DNA of 64,000 nt from Gnetum montanum. Taxonomy: Eukaryota; Streptophyta; Gnetopsida; Gnetales; Gnetaceae. A program made the position numbers and the translations under genes. Positions 13,087-22,780 of this stretch are shown here, one piece after another. The DNA lies in assembly GCA_015680685.1 (NCBI GenBank), contig MNCI01000952.1, positions 62,879 to 126,878 on the forward strand, given 5' to 3'. Position 1 is the stretch's first letter. Each line of letters opens with the position of its first letter. The notes beneath the pieces were generated by a model. It searched no databases, was not told the DNA's origin, and saw nothing but the letters and a program-made list of their open reading frames with translations.

Positions 13087-13091
13087 GATGC

Positions 13092-13897
13092 TGATGAGTG
13101 GCGAGGTACCCCTACACTCAACCATACAAATACAAGCGTTACACGCATGATCCAGTCGAACTCCACAAACTAAGTGCCTACACACCTTATGGAACACCTA
13201 AGGTTAATCAATCATTGTCCTCCCAAGCTTACTTGTATTTGTGATGGTTGTATGGTTAAGTAAGCTTGAGGCATGTGATTTTTATATCTTTTATATTTTT
13301 ATCGCCTATGTTAAGAGAGGAAAGGGTGAAGAAACTAAGTAACTAACTTTAACTAACTAAGCCTTAATTATCCTAGCATCAGTATCAGTTCCCACTTGTC
13401 GTTTCACACCCTGAACCAATGCAACGCTGCTGGGATTACCAAACACTATTCGTTACTGGGATTACCAAGCGTAACGCACGTGCTCGAAGCAGTCGTATTG
13501 AATGCACTTAACTATGAGAGTTGAGGGTTGAGAGAGATTAAGTCCTTAAGAAAGAATTAAACAATTAACAATAATTAAATTCCTATTTAGCTTAGTCCAT
13601 ATACTGCAAGGTTTATCCAAAAGTTTGTCTTTATTGCCGTACACAATTGTGTGCTCAGGTACAGAATTGCTCGAATAAAGATTCGTTCACTTTGGGACTC
13701 CTACTATGGGCACATGGAAATTATTCTAACTCTGGAATGGAAAAATGGCAAGATTTTGGCTAAGGTCTAGATTTAGATGGAGAAACAAGGGAGAGCTGCC
13801 TCTTATTTATAAAATTGGTAGCGGGTTGCGATATCACGTACGCGATATTGCAGGGAAAGACGTGATATCGTGGCCCATGCGATATCACATCCCATCA
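13092..13897 (-). mobile_element. Solo LTR L4 (GATATC clan), private to copy 1
   Basis: This 806-bp block starts tgatgagtgg and ends cccatca. It is flanked by exact 5-bp direct repeats gatgc (13087-13091 and 13898-13902). Copy 2 has the uninterrupted site near 42733, so the insertion postdates the duplication. No internal region is present, so it is a solo LTR formed by LTR-LTR recombination. Confidence 0.92.
13806..13870 (-). promoter_or_regulatory. LTR promoter: TATA box with GATATC dyads
   Basis: A reversed TATAAA is at 13806-13811. Sixteen bases further upstream in the LTR's own direction come GCGATATC (from 13828) and a second dyad half across a CGTACGCG spacer (to about 13850), then further GATATC copies at 13863 and 13881. 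Confidence 0.7.
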
Positions 13898-14039
13898 GAT
13901 GCCAAATTGCTAAAAGCCTAAATCAAATCTATGCTGCACAAAATTACTAAATATGGGATTTACCAAATCATTGAATAACCTACATGTCTTTTATTAGTTA
14001 TTTATATTATACATAGATAATAATAACATGTTACTTTAG

Positions 14040-14165
14040 TAATAGGTGACTCAAGTGATTAGCGTATTATCTTGTTAGGTAAGAGGTTGCTAGTTCAAGT
14101 CATACTTGAGGCATGCTATATTGGGAGGTATTAGAACTTGAAATAATTATAATAAAGGCACACCC
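14040..14165 (+). repeat. tRNA-derived SINE, plus orientation
   Basis: The stretch contains a box A-like gactcaagtgattagcg and a box B-like gctagttcaagtcatac, spaced as in a tRNA gene. The body continues for about 50 bases. It does not fold as a real tRNA. The duplicate in copy 2 is at 42896-43030, where an LTR has been inserted at its right end. Confidence 0.55.
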
Positions 14166-14292
14166 CAAGATAGATAGCCCAATTAAAACTTTGCATTGTC
14201 CACAAGAATTGAACACATGACTTGAGTTTTGAAATCAAGAGTCTTTACCACTAGGCTAACACCTCATTGTTAATAGGCATTGCTATATTCCT
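14166..14292 (-). repeat. tRNA-derived SINE, minus orientation
   Basis: On the minus strand, a box A-like tagcctagtggtaaagac and a box B-like gtgttcaattcttgtgg are spaced like a tRNA gene. It converges tail to tail with the neighbouring plus-strand SINE. The copy 2 counterpart lies at 43173-43290. Confidence 0.55.
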
Positions 14293-14721
14293 AATATATC
14301 ATGTTTGTTATATGTCTTAGGGTATATCTCTAGTTAAATTATTTTGGATCTTGACAACCTCCTTGCACCTAGAAAAAAGTAAAAAATCAAAAAATCAAAA
14401 GAATAAGAAGTTATGAACTCAATTCTAGTGAGCAATATTGAGTTATAAGGCTCTAATTTGACCACATGTCTTGAGGGTAAATATTGTTTAACAAATGTTT
14501 TATGTTTAATACCTTGACACACCTTATTAATATATTTAAAAACTCTAGAAGAATTCTAATTACTTAATTTCATACAATGAGCTAAAGTGAATTACTTATT
14601 TGCTTTTTTTAACTTTGGTTTTTCATTGATGGACCATTGTTGTATGTTATATTTTTAGTATTTTCTACCTTTTTTTTGTATTGTGGTATGGACCATTAAG
14701 GCAAGGTAACTCAAAATTGGT

Positions 14722-14812
14722 AACACAATCCCTACCTACACAACAAGGTAGATGTGACCTATGAATAAAAAGGGTCCTAACACAAGACTATTAGACTACT
14801 CCCACATCGAAA
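14722..14812 (-). repeat. SINE body fragment
   Basis: The block that includes ggtagatgtgacctatga matches the body of the SINE at 62164-62345 (ggtaggtgtgacccatga) and the copy 2 version at 43716-43800. The tRNA-like head is missing here. Confidence 0.5.
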
Positions 14813-14989
14813 AATGCAAACAAGAATCAAACTTTTATTTAATTATTTTATAATTAATATACAAAAATAAATTTATTAACATGGAATGCGACAAACCACT
14901 TTGAATACGTTGCTTAAAAAATCTAGGAATGAGCCAACTTATTGTCCCATCATTAAAGGACTCCAAAGGAAGATGTTAGTGACAAGGAG

Positions 14990-15840
14990 GGACCATGTCT
15001 AACTACAATATGCATGACAACTAAAACGCACATATTATTGGCCATGGCTGGTGTTGGTGAGTCAATTCCAATGCATATCTCTCCGTGGAAAACAAAATTG
15101 ATAACAAGGAACTTGCACAAAGGCAATTATGACTCTACGGATCAACCACGTTCAGCTGCCCGTAAACGTGACAGGCGTGACGTGGACAAATTTGATTGCA
15201 TTTGCCATGCATTCCGTGCCCGCTCACGTTTGAACACAATCCCCATTCCAAGATTCCCTCACGGTTGCGGTTCATTGCATGGATGGATACCTGTGAGGAT
15301 GGACGAACCTGCTTATCACTTCAGTGGTCAAAGATTTGTATTTAAATGTGTCAAGGCAGGCTACCCCACGAATTATTTATTTATTGCCAACACAGGACTC
15401 TCAAGATGCTCTCATCTCATTCCTCATCCACACGACCACCAGCCCGCCCGCCCGCAGGACGTGACCTTCTCCCCACTCCCCAGTCCCCACTTTGAATGAG
15501 TCTACTGTATTATTTGAATATGTTACTTGCCAACACCCTTCTCTGTGGTTATGTTTTAGAATGGGAAGAACTTGAACTCTCAAGATGCTCTCATCTCATT
15601 CCTCATCCACATGCCCGCCCGCCAGACGTGACCTCTCCCCATCCCAGTCCCCACTTTCGATTAGTGTACTGTACCACATGAAACATGAAATGAGTTTAGT
15701 GTATATACTCACCTACACCAGATGCAACTTGCACCACTTGAAACATGAATTGTGATAATGCTGCAATCCCAATACAACGATGATAACGCTCTCCATCGAC
15801 AGACAGCCTGTCACACCATTTTTGTTTCGTTCTCTTCTCT
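14990..15840 (+). other. GC-richer promoter-like stretch, not coding
   Basis: This stretch is richer in GC than its surroundings and holds ACGT cores (for example gcgtgacgtggacaaat near 15174). An open frame (15014-15499) is partly conserved in copy 2, but the differences between copies are nearly all amino-acid changes, which argues against a protein. It probably belongs to the upstream region of the short exon at 16081. Confidence 0.35.
15397..15665 (+). repeat. Tandem duplication, period 179 bp, private to copy 1
   Basis: A block starting actctcaagatgctctcatc at 15397 recurs at 15576 with small changes. Copy 2 has a single unit near 44468, so the duplication arose after the segmental duplication. 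Confidence 0.75.
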
Positions 15841-16080
15841 TCAACTCAACGCACATCTACAACCTTTCCGTGTCTGCGCCTGCCAACTTATTGTAATATA
15901 ATAATAGTGTTAACTTTGTACGTAGCTAATTGTAGTCTCAACTCTCGTTGCAAGACTGCCATCATCACCAATCACTTGTGTTTTGTGCTGCTCACGTCCT
16001 CAAGTGTCTCACAATTGTTGCGAAGCCAATTGGCAGTTGCTTTGGTTGAGCTTTCCAAGTGAGTGCTACTGCTATCAACC

Positions 16081-16170
16081 ATGGCGGTATCAGCATGCTC
16101 ATCATCATCATCAGGTAAGAAGAATGCATGGGTGCACGTGTACGTGATGGAGTTGGAGAATAATGAAGGA
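16081..16170 (+). pseudogene. Short first-exon-like ORF of an unidentified gene
   Basis: An ATG in good context (caaccATGG, 16081) opens MAVSACSSSSSGKK. A strong 5' splice-site sequence CAG|GTAAGA falls at 16112-16120 inside it. Read through, the frame stops after about 30 codons. In copy 2 the ATG context is changed to catatag and the donor GT is lost. Conversely, copy 2 keeps a TATA-like tataaat near 44858 that is missing from copy 1. The likely reading is the 5' remnant of a gene, decayed differently in the two copies. No product can be named. Confidence 0.35.
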
Positions 16171-16404
16171 AAATAAAGCATTTAGGTATCAAGTTACATA
16201 ACCAAAGCCTTTATTGTAATTAACGAGTCTTGCCTCCTCAACTAATGTTACTTTCTAATAATTATTAAAAATATCTAAAATAATGATTAACGAATCAATG
16301 CCAATGCACATAGAATAAAGCAACAACATTGTACAATAGCAACAACCAAAATAGTCAACATTACCAGAAGTACCAGAAGTACATACAAAGTAATGTAGAA
16401 TTAC

Positions 16405-16653
16405 AGTTTAGGTGGTTTGGACATGTGCAAAGAAGTTTAGCCAATGAGCCTATAAACTAAGGTTGCTACATCACTATTCTAAGAAAAGCCACCAAAAGGA
16501 AGACCAAAGAAGACAAAGGAAAAAATAGTTGAAGATGATTTGAAGAAATTGCAAATAATCAAGGATCTAGCTCCTCAGATAAGTGAATGATAAAAAAAAA
16601 AATTCATGTAGCCGATTCTATTTTGCTGGAACAAAGCTAGGATGATGATGATG
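16405..16653 (+). mobile_element. 5'-truncated RTE-type LINE tail
   Basis: Plus-strand translation begins FRWFGHVQRSLANEP and includes KRKTKE and IHVADS, the conserved C-terminus of RTE-clade reverse transcriptases. It ends in a gatgatgatgatg run typical of RTE 3' tails. Stops are present. The duplicate in copy 2 is at 45299-45544. Confidence 0.8.
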
Positions 16654-18185
16654 CCTTCAATAATGCAATCTAAAGAAAAATAAGTCATTGTAGTAGAAGG
16701 TTTTTATGTAAAGAAAAAGGATGGTGAACTAGTTATTCCTAATATTAATACTCCTTGAAGGTTGTAATGTTCTATTTTCCAAATTTTTACTAATGAAAGG
16801 ACTATGGTTAAGACATTTATCTATGGTTCATTTGCCATATTCATTGATGAATTCATGAATGAAGGAGAGTTTACTTATGTGTGTGTATTACTTCATGATT
16901 AGCAATCACAAGGACAAGTATACACTCGTAATTTATAATATTCATCAACTCCTTGACAAAATGCTAAAAGAATCTTATGAAACTATTGCTTAAAGGGGAG
17001 TGTTAGACTTCAAGTAATTTGTTGTGTAAAATCATTAGTTTTGTAACTTTGTATGTTGATTCATAATTATTCATAGGATCATAATTGTTAATCATGAAAC
17101 ATTGTAACCCTCCTTATGGAATAAAGTATGAGCATCATTTAAGTTACAAAAGTGTATGTAGAAGAATAAGAATAATAATGCAAGTGATCTACAATTCAAT
17201 CAAGAAGAAGAAAAAAAAGAAGTGCAAGACAATGAATTACCAAGCATTATAAGAAGTATGATACGATAACCAACGATCATAAACTACAATGAACTTTGTA
17301 ATTAAAAAGTTGGAGTCATAAAACATCCTTTGTTAGAGAAATAAAGGTATCATGTATGACTTTGAAGTGAGTTAGGATTCAATTTTCTAAAGAGGAAGAG
17401 AAGATCCAAGTTGATCAAGACATAAGCCTGATCTAATTTGTTAAATAAGAAGAGAAGATCACCTAGAACGTTTTGTTGAAGTAAAGAAGAAAGTTACAAA
17501 CAAAGGTAGCTAAGTTGTACACAGAGATAGTATGTAAGTTGGCTAGGGATGACTCTAGTTGCCATTTTATGTTTAATAATCAATGTTATAAATTGTAATT
17601 TATGATATTCATAAATATTCTTAAGTTATGAGAATTGTTACAAAGAGAGTAAGTGTGAGTAGTTATGAAGCTAAGTGACTAATCACAATATTCTTGGGTA
17701 TATTAGAGTTGTGAAATAATATAAAACCTTAGGTAGTATATGAATTTTCTATTTATTTACATGGTTTGGGCATTTTTCATTGTAAAATAAGTGTAGAAAT
17801 TAACAAACAATGACACTCTTTGAAAAATCAACAAAAGATTAAATGGCTCAACAAAACATATTACTTCATAATAATTTTTAGATTAGATATTAAAATTTGA
17901 AGTCCACTTACAAATGGTCAACATTGCATATTTATTTATAAATAATTTTATATCATGGTGCATGATTGAAGCATTACCTAACTTAAGAAGCATTTAGTTA
18001 CATAGCCAACTTCAATTACAATGTAAGAAACCCAAAATTTGAATGAACACATACCATAATATAAGATTAGCAAACAATGACTCATATACATTATTAAAAT
18101 GACAAAATCATGGTTTTAGTTGCATCAACATCATAAGACATCACAAATTTTTTCTCACAAGGTTGTAAATCTATGTTCCAAAAAT
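16654..18185. other. AT-rich spacer, no gene seen
   Basis: No conserved protein or RNA feature was found. The stretch is matched almost throughout by copy 2 (45545-47936), where a solo LTR interrupts it at the equivalent of 17236. Confidence 0.5.
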
Positions 18186-18189
18186 CAAA

Positions 18190-18325
18190 AAACATAGGTA
18201 CACCCTAAGATTTATAGAAGTTTATAGAAAAGTTCATAACTTAGTGCTACCTAGTAAAATCAAACCTATGACCTAGGGTTACTAAGCTAAAACTTGTACC
18301 ACTAGGCCACCACCTTATTAATAAA
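18190..18325 (-). repeat. tRNA-derived SINE
   Basis: The minus strand shows a box A-like tggcctagtggtacaag and a box B-like ataggtttgattttac. The 3' part contains a taggtacaccctaagattta block shared with the next SINE. The copy 2 counterpart is at 49738-49860. Confidence 0.6.
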
Positions 18326-18439
18326 CAAATAAAATAAATAAATAAAAGAAATTGCAAGTAATTTAAAATATCCAACAAGGGAATGACAATTTTGAAGAAA
18401 GTGGATCCACTAGAAGTGGGGTGTCGGAACTCCAAATAA

Positions 18440-18590
18440 GTCATAGGTACACCCCTAGATTTAAGAAGTTTATGACTCATACTACCTAGTAGAATCAAAC
18501 CGGTGACATGGGGTTACTACACCAAGACCTATACTACTAACCTAACTATGGGGTTACTACACCAAGACCTATACTACTAACCTAACTAAC
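18440..18590 (-). repeat. tRNA-derived SINE with a 40-bp internal duplication
   Basis: It has the same family body as the SINE 200 bp upstream. A box B-like ccggtttgattctac and a box A-like ttagtagtataggtcttgg are visible on the minus strand. The segment ggggttactacaccaagacc is repeated with a period of 40 bp (18510 and 18550), only in copy 1. Confidence 0.6.
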
Positions 18591-19180
18591 ACCGCCTGGC
18601 TCAGGTCTCACGTGACTCCCAGATTCAGCCTTTTGCTCTGAGGCCGCAGTTAGCCGCTTCCGCCAATACCGCTAAAACCCTAGCGCAGAGCCAGCGAAGC
18701 TCTGAAACTGATATTGATTTGGACCGCCAGGAAGAGCTTCCGCTCAGGCATTTGTCTCTGTGCGAGCAGCTCCAACAGCAACGCGCCCATTTCCGGGAAG
18801 TTGTGAATGACATGGCAGGCAAGGCAGAGGAAGCCATGAAGAACGTGTCTGCACTAGTGGAGCTCTTGAAACAGGGAATCGAAGCGGCCGACAAGATTAT
18901 TGCGAAAGAGAATGAGTCCAATACTACGACACAGGTTGCTTCTGCTTCGTCTTCTAACGTTGTTGCTTCTGTTTTTCCGGATCCGCCTCGGCTTCTGCCT
19001 GGTGATCCTCCTACCCCTGCTACTGCTTCTTCTTCCGCTTCTTCTTGGTATAAGTCGGCTCAGCCACCGCCTGTGCCTACTCTTGTTCCTGCACACCAGC
19101 AAAGCATGTTTGCGTCTCCGCTTCCACCGTCTCGCGGAAGAAAAGGGCACCGAGATCTTTTTTCTTCCTTTCAAGTTTAG
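18590..19180 (+). CDS. Unidentified Ser/Pro-rich protein with helical N-terminal half (partial or exon)
   Basis: An uninterrupted frame of 196 codons runs from a stop at 18587 to a TAG at 19180. No upstream Met gives a clear start, so this may be an exon or a 5'-truncated gene. Residues about 40-110 are rich in Leu, Glu, Gln and Lys (for example HLSLCEQLQQQRAHF, ALVELLKQGIEAADKI) and look helical or coiled-coil. The C-terminal part is Ser/Pro-rich and ends KGHRDLFSSFQV. GC content is higher than in the flanks. Copy 2 (50100-50491 plus 54962-55110) keeps the reading but has stops, C-to-T decay and a Copia insertion, so only this copy could be functional. I do not recognise the family. Confidence 0.5.
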   Translation, partial: HRLAQVSRDSQIQPFALRPQLAASANTAKTLAQSQRSSETDIDLDRQEELPLRHLSLCEQLQQQRAHFREVVNDMAGKAEEAMKNVSALVELLKQGIEAADKIIAKENESNTTTQVASASSSNVVASVFPDPPRLLPGDPPTPATASSSASSWYKSAQPPPVPTLVPAHQQSMFASPLPPSRGRKGHRDLFSSFQV

Positions 19181-20355
19181 TCATTTTGTGTCTTCAAATG
19201 ATGTTCTCCTTGGTTGCAACCGTTTGAATTTTGTTTCTTTTTGTAAATATCTCTGAAATACATATTTTCCTACCTGGTGATTGTGAATGGGATATTTTTA
19301 ATTCTAAACCCAATAATCCAGTATTAAGATTAGTGATTACCAATCATGCATAGCATATTTTCGTTTCTTGTCTGCGGCAGATTTGGTCTCTGCTGTCTTG
19401 AAGATCTAAATCCAAAGCGTACTTTATAATTTTTAATAATTAAACTACTTTAAAATTAGTTTAATAAATCTAGTTGAATTATTAAATGTTGGCATAACAA
19501 TCAAGAGTGTATTCACAATGCCGTATTCCAGATCGCAAGAACAATTGTATTTTTTAAGGAACTGTTTTTTTAATAGGATAGAAACAGGGCATTTTACAGT
19601 GGGCCATCACAAATCAAGAAAAATTATATCAGAACAAAAAGAATTGCACATTTAAAGGCTTCACACACCACAGTTTCTGCTGGGAAGGAGCGCGATTCTA
19701 TACAAATGAAGGGGAGAGTGTTTGCTGAAAACATAAAAGAATTGCAAGGTAATCGAATGCTGCAGCAAATAGGTTGAAACAAGAAACCCCATGCTTTGTT
19801 AGTAACAAATGAGCCCTCACCAAACCTCTCTAATCTATTGCTGATTTTTTCAAAATAACAGACAGAATATTGTATTTTCAGATATAGTTTAATATGAACC
19901 AAACCCATGACCTGCCGCTTAACATGCAGACGCGCTAATAGATAAGGAAGGAACGCATATCCGTAATCATTCTAAATGCTCCAAAGTCTAAACCAGCTTT
20001 GCTCAAATATTTGTTAGTTTGATGTATAATGAGATTTTTTAGATGCCATCCCGTGTAAACCATAAATGTTATTTAATCTTCAGGACTTACTTATCGACAT
20101 TAATACACATTTCTAATGTTATGGATCAACTATCAAGCCACAAAAACAAGATTGTATGCAATGCTAATCATACTTGAACTTACAGGACCAGATCTATTTC
20201 AAGGGAATTATTAAGCATCGACCAGGTTAAGCCTAAAATAACATTACGTAACAGATCGACTTGTTTAGCTAAGATAAGGGCATTACTGACTAGCTCTACT
20301 CTTATCCCCACAGAACAGAGCCATATGCTCTTGTGTAATTGTATGGCATAAATTT
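19181..20355. other. Spacer between the unidentified ORF and chitinase 1
   Basis: No gene is seen. Copy 2 carries the same spacer at 55111-55904 and 57952-58583, split by a 2,042-bp solo LTR. A minus-strand frame at 19624-19908 is also open in copy 2, but the differences are almost all amino-acid changing. Confidence 0.5.
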
Positions 20356-21247
20356 TCAGCAGCGGAGGTTGTAGCCAGGATAAACGCCAAACCATGAACA
20401 GAACTTCTTGTAATAATTGACACGATCTGTAACAGCAGCTGTATATCCACCGTTGCATTCACGGCCGTTGATGTATCGGATAGTCTGTCCGAATCCCTGT
20501 CCTGAAGTGATTGCGTTATGGCATCTGCTATTCACCATCCAGAACCACACTGCGGTCTTCCACGACAGCACTCCATTTGTGGCCACAAGATCCGGATTCT
20601 TCAGCAAGCCCAAGTTAAAGTAATCTCCTGCCGCCCCGTAGTTAACATTCCTACATCACCTCAAACAAACAATATGCCATCTACTTCTAAATATTTTCGC
20701 AATTGTTAAAGAATACACACAAACTTTTATTAATGAATTACCCTGTGAGTTGGAGGGGTCCTCTACCAAAGTACTTAACGCCATTGGCGCAGGGATACTT
20801 CGTGCTGGACTGACAGTAAGTTCCCCGGTTAATCTCTCTTATATGGCACAAGCCTGAAATCAAATTTAAAAACCAACATCAAACTAATTTCGAATGGATA
20901 TAGAAGATTAGAAGATGAGTGTGATAACAATTTAATTTCTACAGATCGTTTCAGTAGTTACTGCCAGTCTCATGGGCAACGTTGGCAAAGAAGGCAGCGA
21001 CTTCCCGTTTCCTCATGGCAAGAGATCCGGTGTTGGCAAACGCTGAAAAGGCATTGGCGGCTTGCACAAAATCAGCGTACTTGTAGAAGCTCTTGCCTGC
21101 ACAACTGGCAGGCGCTCCTGAGAGGATTCTATCAAAGAAGCTCTGTGGAGGCTGGTACCCTTCAACATTTTGAACATACACCATTGCCAATATCAAGACA
21201 ATGGGCAACAATAATTTCTTGACCCTGCCCATGCCGCAATTCGCCAT
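20356..21247 (-). CDS. Class IV-type GH19 chitinase 1, lacking a chitin-binding domain
   Basis: Three exons on the minus strand, 21247-20962, 20853-20742 and 20650-20356, encode 230 residues. Introns of 108 and 91 bp have GT-AG ends. Residues 1-30 form a signal peptide, so the enzyme is probably secreted or vacuolar. The GH19 catalytic domain follows directly, without the hevein-type domain usual in class IV. The two catalytic glutamates are Glu93 (AHETG) and Glu102 (IREIN), with cysteines at 49, 98, 109, 117, 198, 217 and 230; the C-terminus ends NLRC. Compared with copy 2 and the family consensus, four cleft residues differ: His99 for Tyr, Phe124 for Tyr (KYFGRG), Gly133 for Trp and Val135 for Tyr (QLTGNVNYG). 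The frame and splice sites are intact. GH19 enzymes hydrolyse chitin in defence or development; activity of this copy is doubtful. Confidence 0.93.
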
Positions 21248-21297
21248 TTCTCCTTCTCTTCTACTTCTGTTGCAGAACCCTACTTGGGCACCAACTA

Positions 21298-21303
21298 TTT
21301 ATA
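21298..21303 (-). promoter_or_regulatory. TATA box of chitinase 1
   Basis: Reversed tttata (ctataaatag on the gene strand) lies about 50 bases upstream of the ATG at 21247. The same element is conserved at chitinase 2. The 5' leader must therefore be only about 20 bases long. Confidence 0.75.
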
Positions 21304-21498
21304 GCGATAGGTTCAGTCTGGAAGGCGTTATTTATGCAATTGCATCGCCATTTGCTTGGCAGACTGGATGTTTTCGTTTGATTAATTCGTTACCGTAAAT
21401 GATCCACGGGATTTTAAAAGCTTTTGATCATTTAGTTGCCTTGATCCTCAACCATCTCTAAAATCGCATGAAATTTGTGGCTACGCTACAAAAATTTA

Positions 21499-21499
21499 N
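21499..21499. other. Single-N assembly join at the end of copy 1
   Basis: Copy 1 homology to the chitinase 2 upstream region stops exactly here. The sequence after the N is an LTR fragment that begins mid-element. The junction is therefore an assembly join and not a biological breakpoint. Confidence 0.7.
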
Positions 21500-22780
21500 G
21501 TAACCTCTTTGGATAAGGATGAATCATTGTAGCTTAATGTAATGAAAATCATATAAATATTTTTGATATTTTAATGTTTAAGACATTCATAGTATAAAAT
21601 AAAGGAAAAACCATGAGCTTTATTCACTATGCAAATACTAGACTCTACATTAACTAAATGGTTCTATGGTACGTAACCAAGGTAGCACTTTGGTAGAGCC
21701 TAGCTGTACTTGTAAAAGTGATAACTTAAAACACACATACAAAATAAGAAGAAAATCAACTTACTTAAGGGAGGAAGATATCTTCACACAAATCAGACAT
21801 CAAATGCCAAAATTAAATGAATATTATGACTAAGATGTATATGAAAGCTTATCCTCGGTATTTATAGTTTTCGCAAAGTAACAATAGAGGTTCACTAGTG
21901 CCCAGGAATTAATAGAGGTTCATCAATGTAACCTTGATTGATATTAGTCACACCACAAGCGAAGTAAGTTGAACTAAGCCAGGCAGGGGTTGTGTTAGTG
22001 CCCCTACACTAATGCAGAGGGTGCATTGATGAAGCTTATTCAGTATACCCCCCCTCCTATCATACTTTAAGCCACAAGTTCTAGATGAAAATTGGAACAT
22101 TATGGGACATGTTGAAAGGCCCTTAGAATGTCCAAAAAAAGTTAAAAACATCATAAGGAACTTAGAACATGCACACAACCTAGAAATATGATACATGAGG
22201 CAAGAGTGAATCCCTATGAGACACAAACATAAACTAAAAATGATAGAACTACAAACACGGGACACATGAAAAACTTTTGCAAATCTAAGGCTTACAATGG
22301 ACTAACAAAATGCCCCGAGATGACTCATCATTCTTCCATGACTAATTAAAGCTATTACCATACCTTTAAAACCAAAGACATAAAAACAAGAACTAGACAC
22401 ATGACAAGATCAATGTGAAGGAATTACAAATGTAAAAATAACTCTAACATAAAACACATTACAAAATGATTACTCTAAGAAGAGAAGCTAGGGAATAGTG
22501 GCTGATAAGAAGAGTTTCTTAACATGCTTGCAAAACTGAAGATGACTCAAGCTTGATGGAAATCTCTGAAAAGTCTTTTGGCTTGTACTTGAGTGCCAAT
22601 TATTATGAATGTCCCCTACTTGTAGTATAGAAATGTGATCATTTTACCTCTAGATGTACTTTTGAGAGAGGCCTGCCAAGTCCTAGATCAAACTAGTATT
22701 CTTCAGGTGGTGTCTTTCTACCAGTCCATAGCTTGGGGCCTAAAATCTCTTGACCAATATTTGCATGGGCCTCAGGTATG
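21500..22780 (-). mobile_element. LTR of family X, minus orientation, truncated at the N
   Basis: Its reverse complement aligns with 350-1370, including the stretch containing atgagctttattcactatgc against gcatagtgaataaagcttat. The end adjoining 21499 corresponds to position 1370 of the plus copy, so about 500 bases of the LTR and the primer-binding site are missing. Confidence 0.65.

Larger units (their letters stand above)
9893..21498 (+). repeat. Segmental duplication, copy 1
   Basis: The order and sequence of this interval are repeated at 39790-59728 in the same orientation. Shared blocks include gag, LTR, LINE ORF1, SINEs, a short exon, an RTE tail, the coiled-coil ORF and a chitinase. 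The left limit is where copy 2 homology starts (tagctctccttcttc at 9894). The right limit is an assembly N at 21499, so the true edge could lie further on. Subtracting insertions private to each copy leaves about 10.4-10.8 kb in both. Confidence 0.85.

Noticed and set aside
15014-15499. 161-codon open frame upstream of the short exon
   Set aside because: The copy 2 version differs almost only at amino-acid-changing positions and is frame-broken; it looks like promoter or spacer sequence.
18854-19256. Leu-rich and Arg-rich frames overlapping the Ser/Pro-rich ORF
   Set aside because: They are alternative frames of the same GC-rich sequence; the composition reflects codon shadows.
19624-19908. 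94-codon minus-strand frame also open in copy 2
   Set aside because: Differences between the copies are nearly all non-synonymous and no family is recognised.
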